A stretch of 18,143 nt of DNA, taken from JADFUZ01 sp034430415. Its GTDB lineage: Bacteria > Chloroflexota > Dehalococcoidia > GIF9 > AB-539-J10. The first letter of the stretch is position 1; every line of letters starts with the position of its first letter. The notes below the pieces were generated by a model, which was not told the origin of the DNA, searched no databases, and saw only the letters and a program-made list of their open reading frames with translations. Positions 1-7,112 of the stretch are shown in pieces. A program made the position numbers and the translations under genes. The stretch spans positions 1-18,143 of the forward strand of contig DAOUEN010000096.1 of the NCBI GenBank assembly GCA_034430415.1, given 5' to 3'.

Positions 1-834
1 GCCCCCCAGGGCGTGCTGTATCAGGTGCATCGGCCGGTAGCCGGTACCGCCGCCCAGCGATATGAACGGTGAGCAGGCGACGCTGCTGGCCCACGACAGG
101 TCGGTACGCGCCTCAATGTCGTCCAGCTTCGCCAGCGCCTGGGGCAGGGCATTCACCACCACCTTCATGAGGGTTTCCCTTATCCCATCCGTCAGCGGGG
201 CCCGCTCCGGGGCGGTGATGTAGTTCTCGGCCACGTGGAGGAATATGTCAACTCCTCCCTTCGCCGTGCCCCCGGTCGGAACGGTGAGGGTCAGCTCCGG
301 ATCCACGATGGACACGTCAGGAAAGTAGGCGGGAATGGCGATGGCGCGTTTCTCATGTGTTTCCCGGTCGGTGAGCACCGCGAAGTTATTGGCTTCCGAG
401 CCGGTAGCCGCCATGGTCGGCACCATCATCAGGGCGACCGTGGGCTTCACCACTTTGCCGTCCGCCACGAGCATGTGATAGTCCCACACCGGCCTGCCGC
501 CGGAGACCGACAGCCGGACGCCTTTGGCGGCATCCATGGCGCTGCCGCCTCCAAGAGCGATTATCAGGTCGATTCCCTTCTCGCGAGCCATCTCCACCCC
601 CTCATTCACGGTGGAGGTGCGCGGGTTGGGCGTCACCTTGTCCAGCAGAAAGACCTCGACCCCATTGTCCTGTAGATCCTTCGTCGCCCTGTCCAGCAGC
701 CCTGACTTGCGCGCGCTGCTGCCGCCGGTCACCAGCAGGGCCCGCTTGCCCAGTCCGCTGGCCTCTCTCCCCAGCTTCGATACGGTGCCCGCTCCAAAGA
801 TGATTCTGGTCGGTAGATAGAAAGTAGTTGCCAT
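1..834 (-). CDS. Iron-containing alcohol dehydrogenase (group III ADH), C-terminus cut by window edge
   Basis: The reading frame runs from an ATG at 834 to the window edge and encodes 278 residues, beginning MATTFYLPTRIIFGAG, the usual N-terminus of this family. A nucleotide-binding GGGS lies at residues 95-98. Metal ligands are visible as D196 and H200 (VDIFLH) and H270 (MHLIQH); the fourth family histidine would lie about 14 residues later, outside the window. The family oxidises alcohols or reduces aldehydes with NAD(P)H in the cytoplasm. The start is supported by an AGGAGGG ribosome site just upstream. The gene is divergent from the LarA-like/IPMDH-like pair, which suggests, without proving it, a shared alcohol or hydroxyacid pathway. 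Substrate and cofactor preference cannot be read from the sequence. Confidence 0.93.
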   Translation of the reverse strand, partial: MATTFYLPTRIIFGAGTVSKLGREASGLGKRALLVTGGSSARKSGLLDRATKDLQDNGVEVFLLDKVTPNPRTSTVNEGVEMAREKGIDLIIALGGGSAMDAAKGVRLSVSGGRPVWDYHMLVADGKVVKPTVALMMVPTMAATGSEANNFAVLTDRETHEKRAIAIPAYFPDVSIVDPELTLTVPTGGTAKGGVDIFLHVAENYITAPERAPLTDGIRETLMKVVVNALPQALAKLDDIEARTDLSWASSVACSPFISLGGGTGYRPMHLIQHALGG

Positions 835-871
835 TGTCTCCCTCCTCTAACAAATTGTGATTGCTGCCCCC

Positions 872-900
872 ATCATAATACAGCTTCAGGGCAAAATCAA
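872..900 (-). promoter_or_regulatory. Sigma-70-like promoter for the iron alcohol dehydrogenase
   Basis: On the minus strand TTGATT (895-900) is separated by exactly 17 nt from TATGAT (872-877). Transcription would begin near 864, giving a leader of about 30 nt before the ATG at 834. This is a motif match only, but both boxes and the spacing are good. Confidence 0.6.
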
Positions 901-976
901 TAAACACGGAGACCGGCTCCGAGGCAGCCGGCGACGACATCAGGCTCGAGCCTCCGCAGCCGGGAAAGCACACCTG

Positions 977-998
977 TGCCTCCGGGCATTGTATAATG
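977..998 (+). promoter_or_regulatory. TATAAT-containing 22-nt element, probable -10 region of the LarA-like operon
   Basis: The segment ends in TATAATG (992-998) and is identical over 22 nt to 3578-3599, directly upstream of glpX. No good -35 hexamer lies 16-18 nt upstream in either copy, so an activator or a non-standard promoter may be involved. Transcription would start near 1004, about 64 nt before the ATG at 1068. Confidence 0.5.
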
Positions 999-1019
999 GC
1001 GGGACACCCGAGGCGGTGC
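998..1019 (+). repeat. 22-nt copy of an internal glpX coding segment
   Basis: These 22 nt are identical to 4289-4310, where they encode the conserved GGTPEAV stretch of GlpX. Here they lie in the untranslated leader of the LarA-like gene and directly abut the promoter-like copy at 977-998. Similarity stops at both ends. A chance match of this length within 18 kb is very unlikely. Confidence 0.75.
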
Positions 1020-1067
1020 AATTCGGTGGCTGGTCTCCAGGCAAAGATGCGCAAACCAGGAGGTGGT

Positions 1068-2354
1068 ATGGTCACGCAAGGCAAGCGGAGTAACAGGGTA
1101 GAGGTTCCTCAGCGAGCCTGGTGGGGAGACACCGACGCGGTGCTGGACTTCCCGGATGATTGGGAGGTGACGGTCTATCCCATGAACGGCCACGACGCCC
1201 CAGCGCTGACCGAAGACGGGTTCAGACAGGCCTTCGCCAATCCTATCGGCAGCAGGCCGATACGCGAGCTGGCTCGGGGGAAGAAGAATGTGGTCGTTCT
1301 ATTCGACGACATGAGCCGGCCAACCAGGACCTACCAGATCATCCCCTACGTCTTGGAGGAGTTGGCCACGGCCGGCGTGGACGACGAGAACATCCAGTTC
1401 ATCTGCGCCACGGGTACTCATGGGGCATTGACGGGCTTCGAGTTCGCCAAGAAGCTGGGTGCGGACGTTGTGGCCCGGTTCAATGTCTACAACCACAACG
1501 TCTACGAGAACTGTACCTATGTGGGGACCACCGGCCGGGGGACTCCTGTCTCGTTGAACGCGGAGTTCATGAAGGCAGACCTCAAGATAGGCATTGGAGC
1601 CATCTTGCCGCACCTCAACTGCGGCTTCGGCGGTGGCGGCAAGCTGATCCTTCCGGGCATAGCCTCGCTGGAGACCATCCTGCACAATCATGGACCGGTC
1701 AGGACTAGAAGTAAGGAGACCGGCATTGATGACAACACCGGCATGGGCAGGTATGAGCACAACGCACAACTCCTCGACACACTGGAGGCCTGCAAGCTGT
1801 CGGGGCTGCACATCAAGGTCGATGCCATCGTGAATATCCACCGGGACACAACAGCCCTCTTCGTAGGCGAGCCCGAGGCAGTGTTCTATGCCGGGGCAAA
1901 GGTGGGAGGCACTCACTACCAGACTCCTTTGCCCGACAAGCCGGATGTCGTGGTGGCCAACTGTCATTCCAAGATAAACGAGATTCCGGTTGCCAAGACC
2001 GTGGGGCAGGCTCTCCTGCCGGAAGAAGGAGGCACCTTAGTTCTGATCACAAACAACCCCGAGGGAGAGGTTGTTCACTACCTGCGGCGCAAGTTCGGGA
2101 ACCACACGACCGGTCAGGGCTATCGAGCGCCCACACTGTCGCCCAAGGTCAAGAAGTTCATTCTTCAGATGCCGGTGAAGAACAAGACAAGCGTCGACTG
2201 GCTTGCACCGGCAGAGTCCGTCACATGGGCGTCCACGTGGGGAGACGTAATGGCTGCGCTCAGGGAAGAGTACCCTGACGGGGCCAAGGTGGCCGTCATC
2301 CCAGACGCCACCATCCAGTTGTTTGATGTGATTGCCACACTGCACTACCTGTGA
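1068..2354 (+). CDS. LarA-family (nickel-pincer lactate racemase-like, DUF2088) protein
   Basis: A 428-residue protein of the LarA family, whose studied members racemise or epimerise 2-hydroxyacids using a nickel-pincer nucleotide bound covalently to lysine. Family landmarks are present: DDMSRPTRT (80-88, family form D-x-TRPT), ATGTHGAL with H118, PHLNCGFGGGGKLILPG with H182 and K192, and a following NHG. H182 and K192 are 10 residues apart, as are H174 and K184 of Lactiplantibacillus plantarum LarA. The start at 1068 is preferred because AGGAGGTGG lies just upstream; an in-frame extension back to 996 would enter the promoter repeat. The gene is 24 nt ahead of the IPMDH-like gene, so the two are probably cotranscribed. 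The cofactor-making genes larB, larC and larE are not in the window. The substrate is unknown; the GTHG (not GTHR) variant argues against assuming lactate. Confidence 0.88.
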   Translation: MVTQGKRSNRVEVPQRAWWGDTDAVLDFPDDWEVTVYPMNGHDAPALTEDGFRQAFANPIGSRPIRELARGKKNVVVLFDDMSRPTRTYQIIPYVLEELATAGVDDENIQFICATGTHGALTGFEFAKKLGADVVARFNVYNHNVYENCTYVGTTGRGTPVSLNAEFMKADLKIGIGAILPHLNCGFGGGGKLILPGIASLETILHNHGPVRTRSKETGIDDNTGMGRYEHNAQLLDTLEACKLSGLHIKVDAIVNIHRDTTALFVGEPEAVFYAGAKVGGTHYQTPLPDKPDVVVANCHSKINEIPVAKTVGQALLPEEGGTLVLITNNPEGEVVHYLRRKFGNHTTGQGYRAPTLSPKVKKFILQMPVKNKTSVDWLAPAESVTWASTWGDVMAALREEYPDGAKVAVIPDATIQLFDVIATLHYL

Positions 2355-2378
2355 AATAAATGAAGGAGGTTACACCGA

Positions 2379-3473
2379 ATGAAAGGAAAGATAGCTGTAG
2401 GACCGGGTGACGGGATTGGACCTGAGATCATCGCCGAGGGAGTCAAGGTACTTCAAGCGGTGGCCAAGAACTACGGCCATGAGTTTACGCTGGACTACTT
2501 CGACATTGGCGGGGCCAGCATCGACAAGTTCGGTGAACCGTTGACCGAGGAGAACATCCAACTCTTACGAAGCAGCGACGCGTTTCTCCACGGCTCTGTC
2601 GGCGGTCCAAAGTGGGACTACCCCGGGTCGAAGGCATATACGAACACGGCCGGACTCCGAATCAGGAAGGACTTCGATGTGTACGCGAACCTGAGGCCGG
2701 TCAAGGTCTACCCGAGCATGGAAGGATGCTCGCCACTCAAGTCCGAGGCAGCTAGGGGCGTTGATCTGATTGTGGTGCGAGAGAACACCGGGGGCGCCTA
2801 CTTCGGCCAGCCCAAGAAGCAGTGGAAGGACGGCGGAGTGCGCTGGGCCGTGGACACCATGATCTACAGCGAGCCTGAGATAGAGCGCATACTTCGCGTC
2901 GGTTTCGAATTGGCAAGGTCACGGCGCGAGAAGCTCGCATCGGTGGAGAAACAGAATGTCACGGAGACGGGTAAGCTCTGGCGAGCAATGGCCATAGAGA
3001 TAAGCAAAGAGTACCCCGACGTGGAGCTCGAACACGTGCTTGCTGATGCGTGCGCGGCCTGGCTCTTGCGGAATCCCGCGAAGTTCGACGTGCTCGTAAT
3101 GGGCAACCTGTTTGGCGACATAATCAGTGACGAGGCTGCGACGATATCGGGTTCGCTTGGCATGGGTGGGTCCGCGCAACTTGCCGGTCTGCCAACTGGC
3201 AACGAGCGTGCCTGGGGGTTCTACGAGTCTGCTCATGGGTCTGCTCCCGACATCGCGGGCCAGGGAATCGCCAATCCGATCGCCACCATCCTCAGCGTTG
3301 CATACATGCTCGAGTACACCTACCACCTCAAGGAGGAGGCAAGAGCCATCGACGAGGCGATTGCAGGAGTCGTCCAGACAGTCCGGACTCCCGACATTAT
3401 GGAGCCGGGCAAGCGGCGTGTCGGATCGAAGGAGATGGGAGACCTGATAGTGGAGGAGATTGAGAAGTCGTAG
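2379..3473 (+). CDS. 3-isopropylmalate dehydrogenase-like beta-decarboxylating dehydrogenase
   Basis: This 364-residue protein belongs to the isopropylmalate/isocitrate/tartrate dehydrogenase family, which oxidises and decarboxylates (2R)-malate-type acids with NAD(P)+ and Mg2+ or Mn2+. Catalytic residues are in place: R96, R106 (ANLRP), R134, Y141, K191, D223, D247 and D251, matching R94, R104, R132, Y139, K185, D217, D241 and D245 of Thermus LeuB. HGSAPDIAGQGIANP (286-300) is the NAD-site signature. Two features are unlike LeuB: the pocket positions E87 and L90 of Thermus are N89 and G92 here, and RELTGG is RENTGG. AAGGAGGT sits 8 nt before the ATG. Its partner is the upstream LarA-like gene, not leuC or leuD, so leucine synthesis is not the obvious role; malate, tartrate or an alkylmalate are alternatives. 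Confidence 0.88.
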   Translation: MKGKIAVGPGDGIGPEIIAEGVKVLQAVAKNYGHEFTLDYFDIGGASIDKFGEPLTEENIQLLRSSDAFLHGSVGGPKWDYPGSKAYTNTAGLRIRKDFDVYANLRPVKVYPSMEGCSPLKSEAARGVDLIVVRENTGGAYFGQPKKQWKDGGVRWAVDTMIYSEPEIERILRVGFELARSRREKLASVEKQNVTETGKLWRAMAIEISKEYPDVELEHVLADACAAWLLRNPAKFDVLVMGNLFGDIISDEAATISGSLGMGGSAQLAGLPTGNERAWGFYESAHGSAPDIAGQGIANPIATILSVAYMLEYTYHLKEEARAIDEAIAGVVQTVRTPDIMEPGKRRVGSKEMGDLIVEEIEKS

Positions 3474-3577
3474 GGAGTCCGGCGCTGTCGCTTCGGCGCA
3501 AAGACATTGCAGGACGCCGTTCCAGGAGGGGGTGCTTGCCGACAAGGCCATAAGCCGCGCGGAGCAACGGGTAGGCT

Positions 3578-3599
3578 TGCCTCCGGGCATTGTATAATG
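3578..3599 (+). promoter_or_regulatory. TATAAT-containing 22-nt element, probable promoter of glpX
   Basis: TATAAT lies at 3593-3598, about 37 nt before the glpX ATG, so the leader would be about 30 nt. The whole segment is identical to 977-998. A TTGCCT at 3577-3582 is too close (10 nt) to serve as a normal -35 box. Confidence 0.5.
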
Positions 3600-3634
3600 A
3601 CAGCAGCCGGCGAGACGCCGCAGGAGGTGTTGCC

Positions 3635-4660
3635 ATGGTGAGAGAGAAATCCACCCAGTCCATCGAGCGGAACCTGGCTATGGAGCTGGTCCGCGTTACT
3701 GAGGCGGCTGCCCTGTCCGCCGGCCGCTACATGGGCATGGGCGACAAGAACCTGGTGGACCAGGCTGCCGTCGACGCCATGCGGTCCGCCCTGGGACGCA
3801 TCAGCATGGACGGCGTGGTGGTCATCGGCGAGGGCGAAAAGGACGAGGCTCCCATGCTCTACCTGGGAGAGCGCATCGGAGACGGCTCCGCCTGGAAGGT
3901 AGACGTGGCGGTCGACCCCATTGACGGCACCACCTCAGTCGCCAGGGGCCTGCCGGGGGCCATCTCAGTGGTGGCGCTTTCCACCCGCGGTTCGATGAGC
4001 TTTCCCCAACACGTGATGTACATGGACAAGATCGTGGTGGGGAGCGACGCCAGAGATGCCATCGACATCAATGTGCCCGTGGCCGTCAATCTGAAGAACA
4101 TCGCTGCCGCTATGAACAGGGAGGTCCAGGACGTGACGGTGGTAGTGCTCGACCGGCCGCGCCACGAGCGGTTGCTGGGCCAAATCCGGGCCGCCGGCGC
4201 CCGCATCCGCCTCATCTCCGACGGCGATGTCTCAGCCAGCATACAGGCCGCCATGCCGGAGTCCGGAGTGGACGTGCTCATGGGCATCGGCGGGACACCC
4301 GAGGCGGTGCTCTCGGCAGCCGCCATGCACTGTATCAGAGGCGCCATCCAGTGCAAGCCCTGGCCCCGCGATGAGCGAGAACGCGCCGCCGCCCTGGCGG
4401 CAGGCGTGGACCTGGACAAAGTCTATACCGGCGAGGACCTGGTGACCAACGAGGACGTGTTCTTCGCCGCCACCGGCGTCAGCAGCGGGGAACTGCTGAA
4501 GGGGGTGCGCTACTTCGGCGGAGGCGCCTGGACCCAGTCCCTGGTGATGCGGTCGCGCTCCGGCACCATCAGGTGGATGGACTCCACCCACGACTTCAAG
4601 CGCCTGGACAAGCTCCGCTTCGCCGACGGGGCGGCGGGCAAAGGCCCCGCTGACAGCTAG
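3635..4660 (+). CDS. glpX: Class II fructose-1,6-bisphosphatase (GlpX)
   Basis: A 341-residue protein that hydrolyses fructose 1,6-bisphosphate to fructose 6-phosphate in gluconeogenesis. It carries the N-terminal MELVRVTEAAALSAGRYMG helix, the EGEKDEAPML segment, the metal-binding DPIDGTTSVARG motif, the ISDGDVSASI loop and GIGGTPEAVLSAAA, all characteristic of GlpX and of normal length for the family. The ATG at 3635 follows AGGAGGT by 6 nt; a TTG further upstream in the same frame (3590) overlaps the promoter and is rejected. The gene appears to be transcribed alone from the element at 3578-3599. Sugar phosphate made here could feed the galT-treT genes downstream, but they form a separate transcription unit. 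Some class II enzymes also act on sedoheptulose 1,7-bisphosphate; the sequence does not decide this. Confidence 0.96.
   Translation: MVREKSTQSIERNLAMELVRVTEAAALSAGRYMGMGDKNLVDQAAVDAMRSALGRISMDGVVVIGEGEKDEAPMLYLGERIGDGSAWKVDVAVDPIDGTTSVARGLPGAISVVALSTRGSMSFPQHVMYMDKIVVGSDARDAIDINVPVAVNLKNIAAAMNREVQDVTVVVLDRPRHERLLGQIRAAGARIRLISDGDVSASIQAAMPESGVDVLMGIGGTPEAVLSAAAMHCIRGAIQCKPWPRDERERAAALAAGVDLDKVYTGEDLVTNEDVFFAATGVSSGELLKGVRYFGGGAWTQSLVMRSRSGTIRWMDSTHDFKRLDKLRFADGAAGKGPADS
4289..4310 (+). repeat. Internal glpX segment repeated in the LarA-like leader
   Basis: This is the coding copy of the 22-nt sequence also found at 998-1019. Here it is part of the conserved GGTPEAV motif of GlpX, which makes this the likely source copy. 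Confidence 0.75.
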
Positions 4661-4754
4661 AAGGCTCCTTCACGGGCAAGTCCGCAGCGGCCAGACCGCA
4701 CAAGCTCCCCTTGCAGGATGGATCGGATACGGACAGGTCGTCTTCTCAGCGGCT

Positions 4755-5243
4755 CTACCTGCGCTTCAACGTCCTCACGGCCCCGAGGATGAAGTTGAAC
4801 CTGGGCACCAGCTCCCTGTACCTCTGATAATCGTCGCCGAGCTTGGCAATGGAGGACTTCTCTTCCTCAAATGCGCTGATATCGTACGTCACAATGGCAA
4901 TCGCTCCCAGAACGGCAACGAGCCAGTGCTGTGCGATCAAGGCCAGCGCCACACCCATCAGTATGCCGGCGAGAAACTGGGGGTGGCGCACGATGGCGTA
5001 CACGCCGCGGTCAACGAGCACGGTTGTCTGCATGAAGCTCTTCCGCTGCGGAACTCCGCCCCACTTCTTGAGGTGGTATATCGGGAGCCATCCGAAAACG
5101 GCGGAGAGGCACAGGACGCCCCACCCCACGTTCCTGACGGTATCGTTGCCCGGCTCGGCATAGAGCAGGAAGGCCAGGACTATCTGTCCCACGGCGGCAA
5201 TCGTCAGGACCGTCAGCAAGACAATGATCCTCTTATCCTTCAT
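4755..5243 (-). CDS. Isoprenylcysteine carboxyl methyltransferase-like membrane protein
   Basis: A 162-residue integral membrane protein of the ICMT/PEMT-like methyltransferase superfamily. Hydrophobic spans lie near residues 6-27, 38-56 and 90-119. The C-terminal half has the family pattern GVYAIVRHPQFLAG (80-93), then EEEK (126-129) and DDYQRYRELVPRF (137-149), which in this superfamily form the S-adenosylmethionine site. Bacterial members methylate unknown small molecules or lipids. The ATG at 5243 is preferred over a GTG at 5249 because GGGAG lies 7 nt before the ATG but only about 1 nt before the GTG. It lies downstream of the zincin gene on the same strand with a 167-nt gap, so cotranscription is possible but not assured. 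Confidence 0.8.
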   Translation of the reverse strand: MKDKRIIVLLTVLTIAAVGQIVLAFLLYAEPGNDTVRNVGWGVLCLSAVFGWLPIYHLKKWGGVPQRKSFMQTTVLVDRGVYAIVRHPQFLAGILMGVALALIAQHWLVAVLGAIAIVTYDISAFEEEKSSIAKLGDDYQRYRELVPRFNFILGAVRTLKRR

Positions 5244-5385
5244 GGTCACACTCCCTTAGCAGTCCCGCAAATGCCCGGCCAAGGCCGGGGCGAAGCGGCT
5301 CAGAAACTTCAGGCCGGGCAAGCTACAGCTCCCGGGCCCCTACTGCCGAGCCCGGAAAAGAGGGGGCCAACCCGCCAGCATCTTC

Positions 5386-5401
5386 TGACGTCACAACGTC
5401 A
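5386..5401. repeat. Small inverted repeat between the zincin and methyltransferase genes
   Basis: TGACGT, four bases CACA, then ACGTCA form a perfect 6-bp-arm inverted repeat just past the zincin stop codon. No T-tract follows on either strand, so it is not a convincing terminator. It could be a protein site or chance. A second, GC-rich repeat (CCCGGCC-AA-GGCCGGG) lies at 5274-5289. Confidence 0.3.
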
Positions 5402-5410
5402 TCACTTGGT

Positions 5411-5800
5411 TCAGTTGCCGCTCTTCCTGCGCCTCCCGGCTTCAATCTCGCGCAAAGTCCTCTCATCAGTGCCGAAGTGATGTGCTATCTCGTGACGCAC
5501 CACCTCGGTTATCTTCCTCTCAGTCTCCTCGTCGGAATGACACATAGCCTCTATGGGCTTCTGGAAGATGCTTATTCTGTCAGGCAGGACCATTCCGTAG
5601 CGCGCGCCGCGCCTGATCTGCGGCACGCCTTCGTAAAGGCCCAGCAGTTGGCCCTGATGTCTGATCCCCAGTTTCTTGAGTTGACTCTGGGTGGGCCAGC
5701 TTTCCACAGTCACGTCAACGTTTTCCAGGCTGGCGCGGAACTCGGCAGGCAGCCTCTCCACGGCTCTGACTACGAGGTCCTCGAAGCTCTCTCTCCTCAT
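5411..5800 (-). CDS. Small zincin-type metallopeptidase (PF06262/DUF1025-like)
   Basis: A 129-residue protein with the zinc motif HEIAHHFGTDE (103-113): H103, E104 and H107, with D112 as the probable third ligand. The N-terminal FEDLVVRAVERLPAEF (6-21) followed by LENVDVTVESWP is typical of this short family, common in Actinobacteria and Chloroflexota. Members are predicted cytosolic metal-dependent proteases; the physiological substrate is not known. The ATG at 5800 fits the family N-terminus; a GTG at 5830 in the same frame would add ten residues. A TAGAAT box at 5832-5837 (minus strand) would start transcription inside that extension, which also favours 5800. The ribosome site before 5800 is weak. 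Confidence 0.85.
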   Translation of the reverse strand: MRRESFEDLVVRAVERLPAEFRASLENVDVTVESWPTQSQLKKLGIRHQGQLLGLYEGVPQIRRGARYGMVLPDRISIFQKPIEAMCHSDEETERKITEVVRHEIAHHFGTDERTLREIEAGRRRKSGN

Positions 5801-6001
5801 GTCACGTCCATTGGCACGCTTGACCCCCACTATTCTATCCTATTTCCCCCACATATGCCCTCAGGAACCGGCGAGCGATGGCATCTCCATCCTGGCCACA
5901 CGTCCCCTGCTGGTAAGCTCCCCGGTACCGCTGAGACAAGTCCGGGCCCTACCGGGACCCGGAGCTGAAGCGTCACCAATGATGCGAACAAGTGCACTAC
6001 G

Positions 6002-6030
6002 TTGACTTCTGCGAGATACATGCATAGAAT
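6002..6030 (+). promoter_or_regulatory. Sigma-70-like promoter of galT-treT
   Basis: TTGACT (6002-6007) and TAGAAT (6025-6030) are separated by exactly 17 nt. The expected transcription start is near 6037, giving a leader of about 33 nt. The layout is nearly the same as the promoter at 8520-8548. Confidence 0.72.
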
Positions 6031-6069
6031 CCTTCAGAAGACATGACTGTCCAGCGAAAGGGGGAATGA

Positions 6070-7071
6070 GTGTCTGAGATAAGGCAGGACCCTACAACCG
6101 AGGAGTGGGTCATCATGGCCAGGGAGAGGGCCAAAAGGCCGCACCGTTTTTCCAGTCGGCAGGCCAGGCCCGAGCTGCCCGTCTTCTCGCCTTCATGTCC
6201 CTTCTGCCCCGGCAATGAGGCCATGACGCCGTCCGGAACCCTCTCATACACGGACGAAGGGAGCGGGCGCTGGCAGGTGAGGGCCTTCGCCAACCGCTTC
6301 CCGGCGCTGACACCCGGTGGCAGCACCGTGAGAAGAGAGGAGTCCGGGTTCTTCGTGGACATGGACGGTACAGGGATACACGAGGTGATTGTGGAAACCC
6401 CGGCACACAACCAGGCTCTCGCCCTGCAGGAAGACGCCGGTGTGAAGCATGTCCTCAGTGCCTATCACGAGCGATACAACGCCGTCAGCCAGATACCCTT
6501 CGTGAGGCTGGTCATAATCTTCAAGAATCAGGGAGCCTCGGCGGGCACCTCGCTGGAGCATCCCCATTCTCAACTGGTGGCCACGCCCGTGGTTCCCAAG
6601 CACATCAGAATGAAATGCGAGGTGGCCATCCGCCACTACGACAGTACCGGGCGCTGTATCTACGCCGACATGAGAGACCACGAGCTCAGAGCAGGCACCC
6701 GGGTGGTTATGGAGACAGAAGCATTCGCCGTGTTCCATCCTTTCGCCTCCCACCACCCCTTCGAGGCCTGGATTATGCCGAAGACACATCAAGCCTGCTT
6801 CGGCAATGCTTCGGCAGAGGACCTGGAGAGGCTGGCGCCCGTCCTGCGGACGACCCTGCTCAAGCTGTACCGGGGGCTCAACAACCCCGATTTCAACTAT
6901 GTCATCGACACCGCACCCATAGGGGAGGAGAACAAGGACTACTACCTGTGGCACCTGAGGATAATCCCCCGGCTCACCGAGACGGCGGGATTCGAGATCG
7001 GGTCCGGCATCAACATCAATACCGCCCTGCCTGAAGAGACAGCCCGGTTCATGCGGGAGTTGAAGGTCTAG
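6070..7071 (+). CDS. galT: GalT-like galactose-1-phosphate uridylyltransferase
   Basis: A 333-residue HIT-superfamily nucleotidyltransferase. Known GalT enzymes transfer UMP between UDP-glucose and galactose 1-phosphate through a uridylyl-histidine. The catalytic HPH is at 164-166 (SLEHPHSQL), the same numbering as E. coli GalT. A CPFC pair (C43, C46) with H113 matches the structural zinc site. EEWVIMARERAKRP near the N-terminus and ENKDYYLWHLRIIPR near the C-terminus complete the fold. The start is GTG at 6070, since the nearby ATG at 6066 runs into a stop at once; AAAGGGGG lies just upstream. No galK or galE is present. The partner treT, 41 nt downstream, uses NDP-glucose, so this enzyme may instead supply UDP- or ADP-glucose. 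Confidence 0.9.
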   Translation: MSEIRQDPTTEEWVIMARERAKRPHRFSSRQARPELPVFSPSCPFCPGNEAMTPSGTLSYTDEGSGRWQVRAFANRFPALTPGGSTVRREESGFFVDMDGTGIHEVIVETPAHNQALALQEDAGVKHVLSAYHERYNAVSQIPFVRLVIIFKNQGASAGTSLEHPHSQLVATPVVPKHIRMKCEVAIRHYDSTGRCIYADMRDHELRAGTRVVMETEAFAVFHPFASHHPFEAWIMPKTHQACFGNASAEDLERLAPVLRTTLLKLYRGLNNPDFNYVIDTAPIGEENKDYYLWHLRIIPRLTETAGFEIGSGININTALPEETARFMRELKV

Positions 7072-7112
7072 TAGCAACCCGGAACGGTGAGAAGCCAAGG
7101 AGGTACGCAGCC

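Noticed and set aside
996..1067. N-terminal extension of the LarA-like protein
   Set aside because: The extension starts inside the promoter repeat and lacks a ribosome site; the ATG at 1068 has AGGAGGTGG directly upstream.
2919..3590. A 223-codon minus-strand frame opposite the IPMDH-like gene
   Set aside because: It has no family features and runs through the glpX promoter region.
5274..5289. GC-rich inverted repeat CCCGGCC-AA-GGCCGGG as a terminator
   Set aside because: It lies upstream of the methyltransferase start rather than after a gene, has a very tight loop and no T-tract.
5316..5330. A 15-nt match to 8690-8704 (GGCAAGCTACAGCTC)
   Set aside because: A match of this length is within chance expectation for an 18-kb window and has no shared context.
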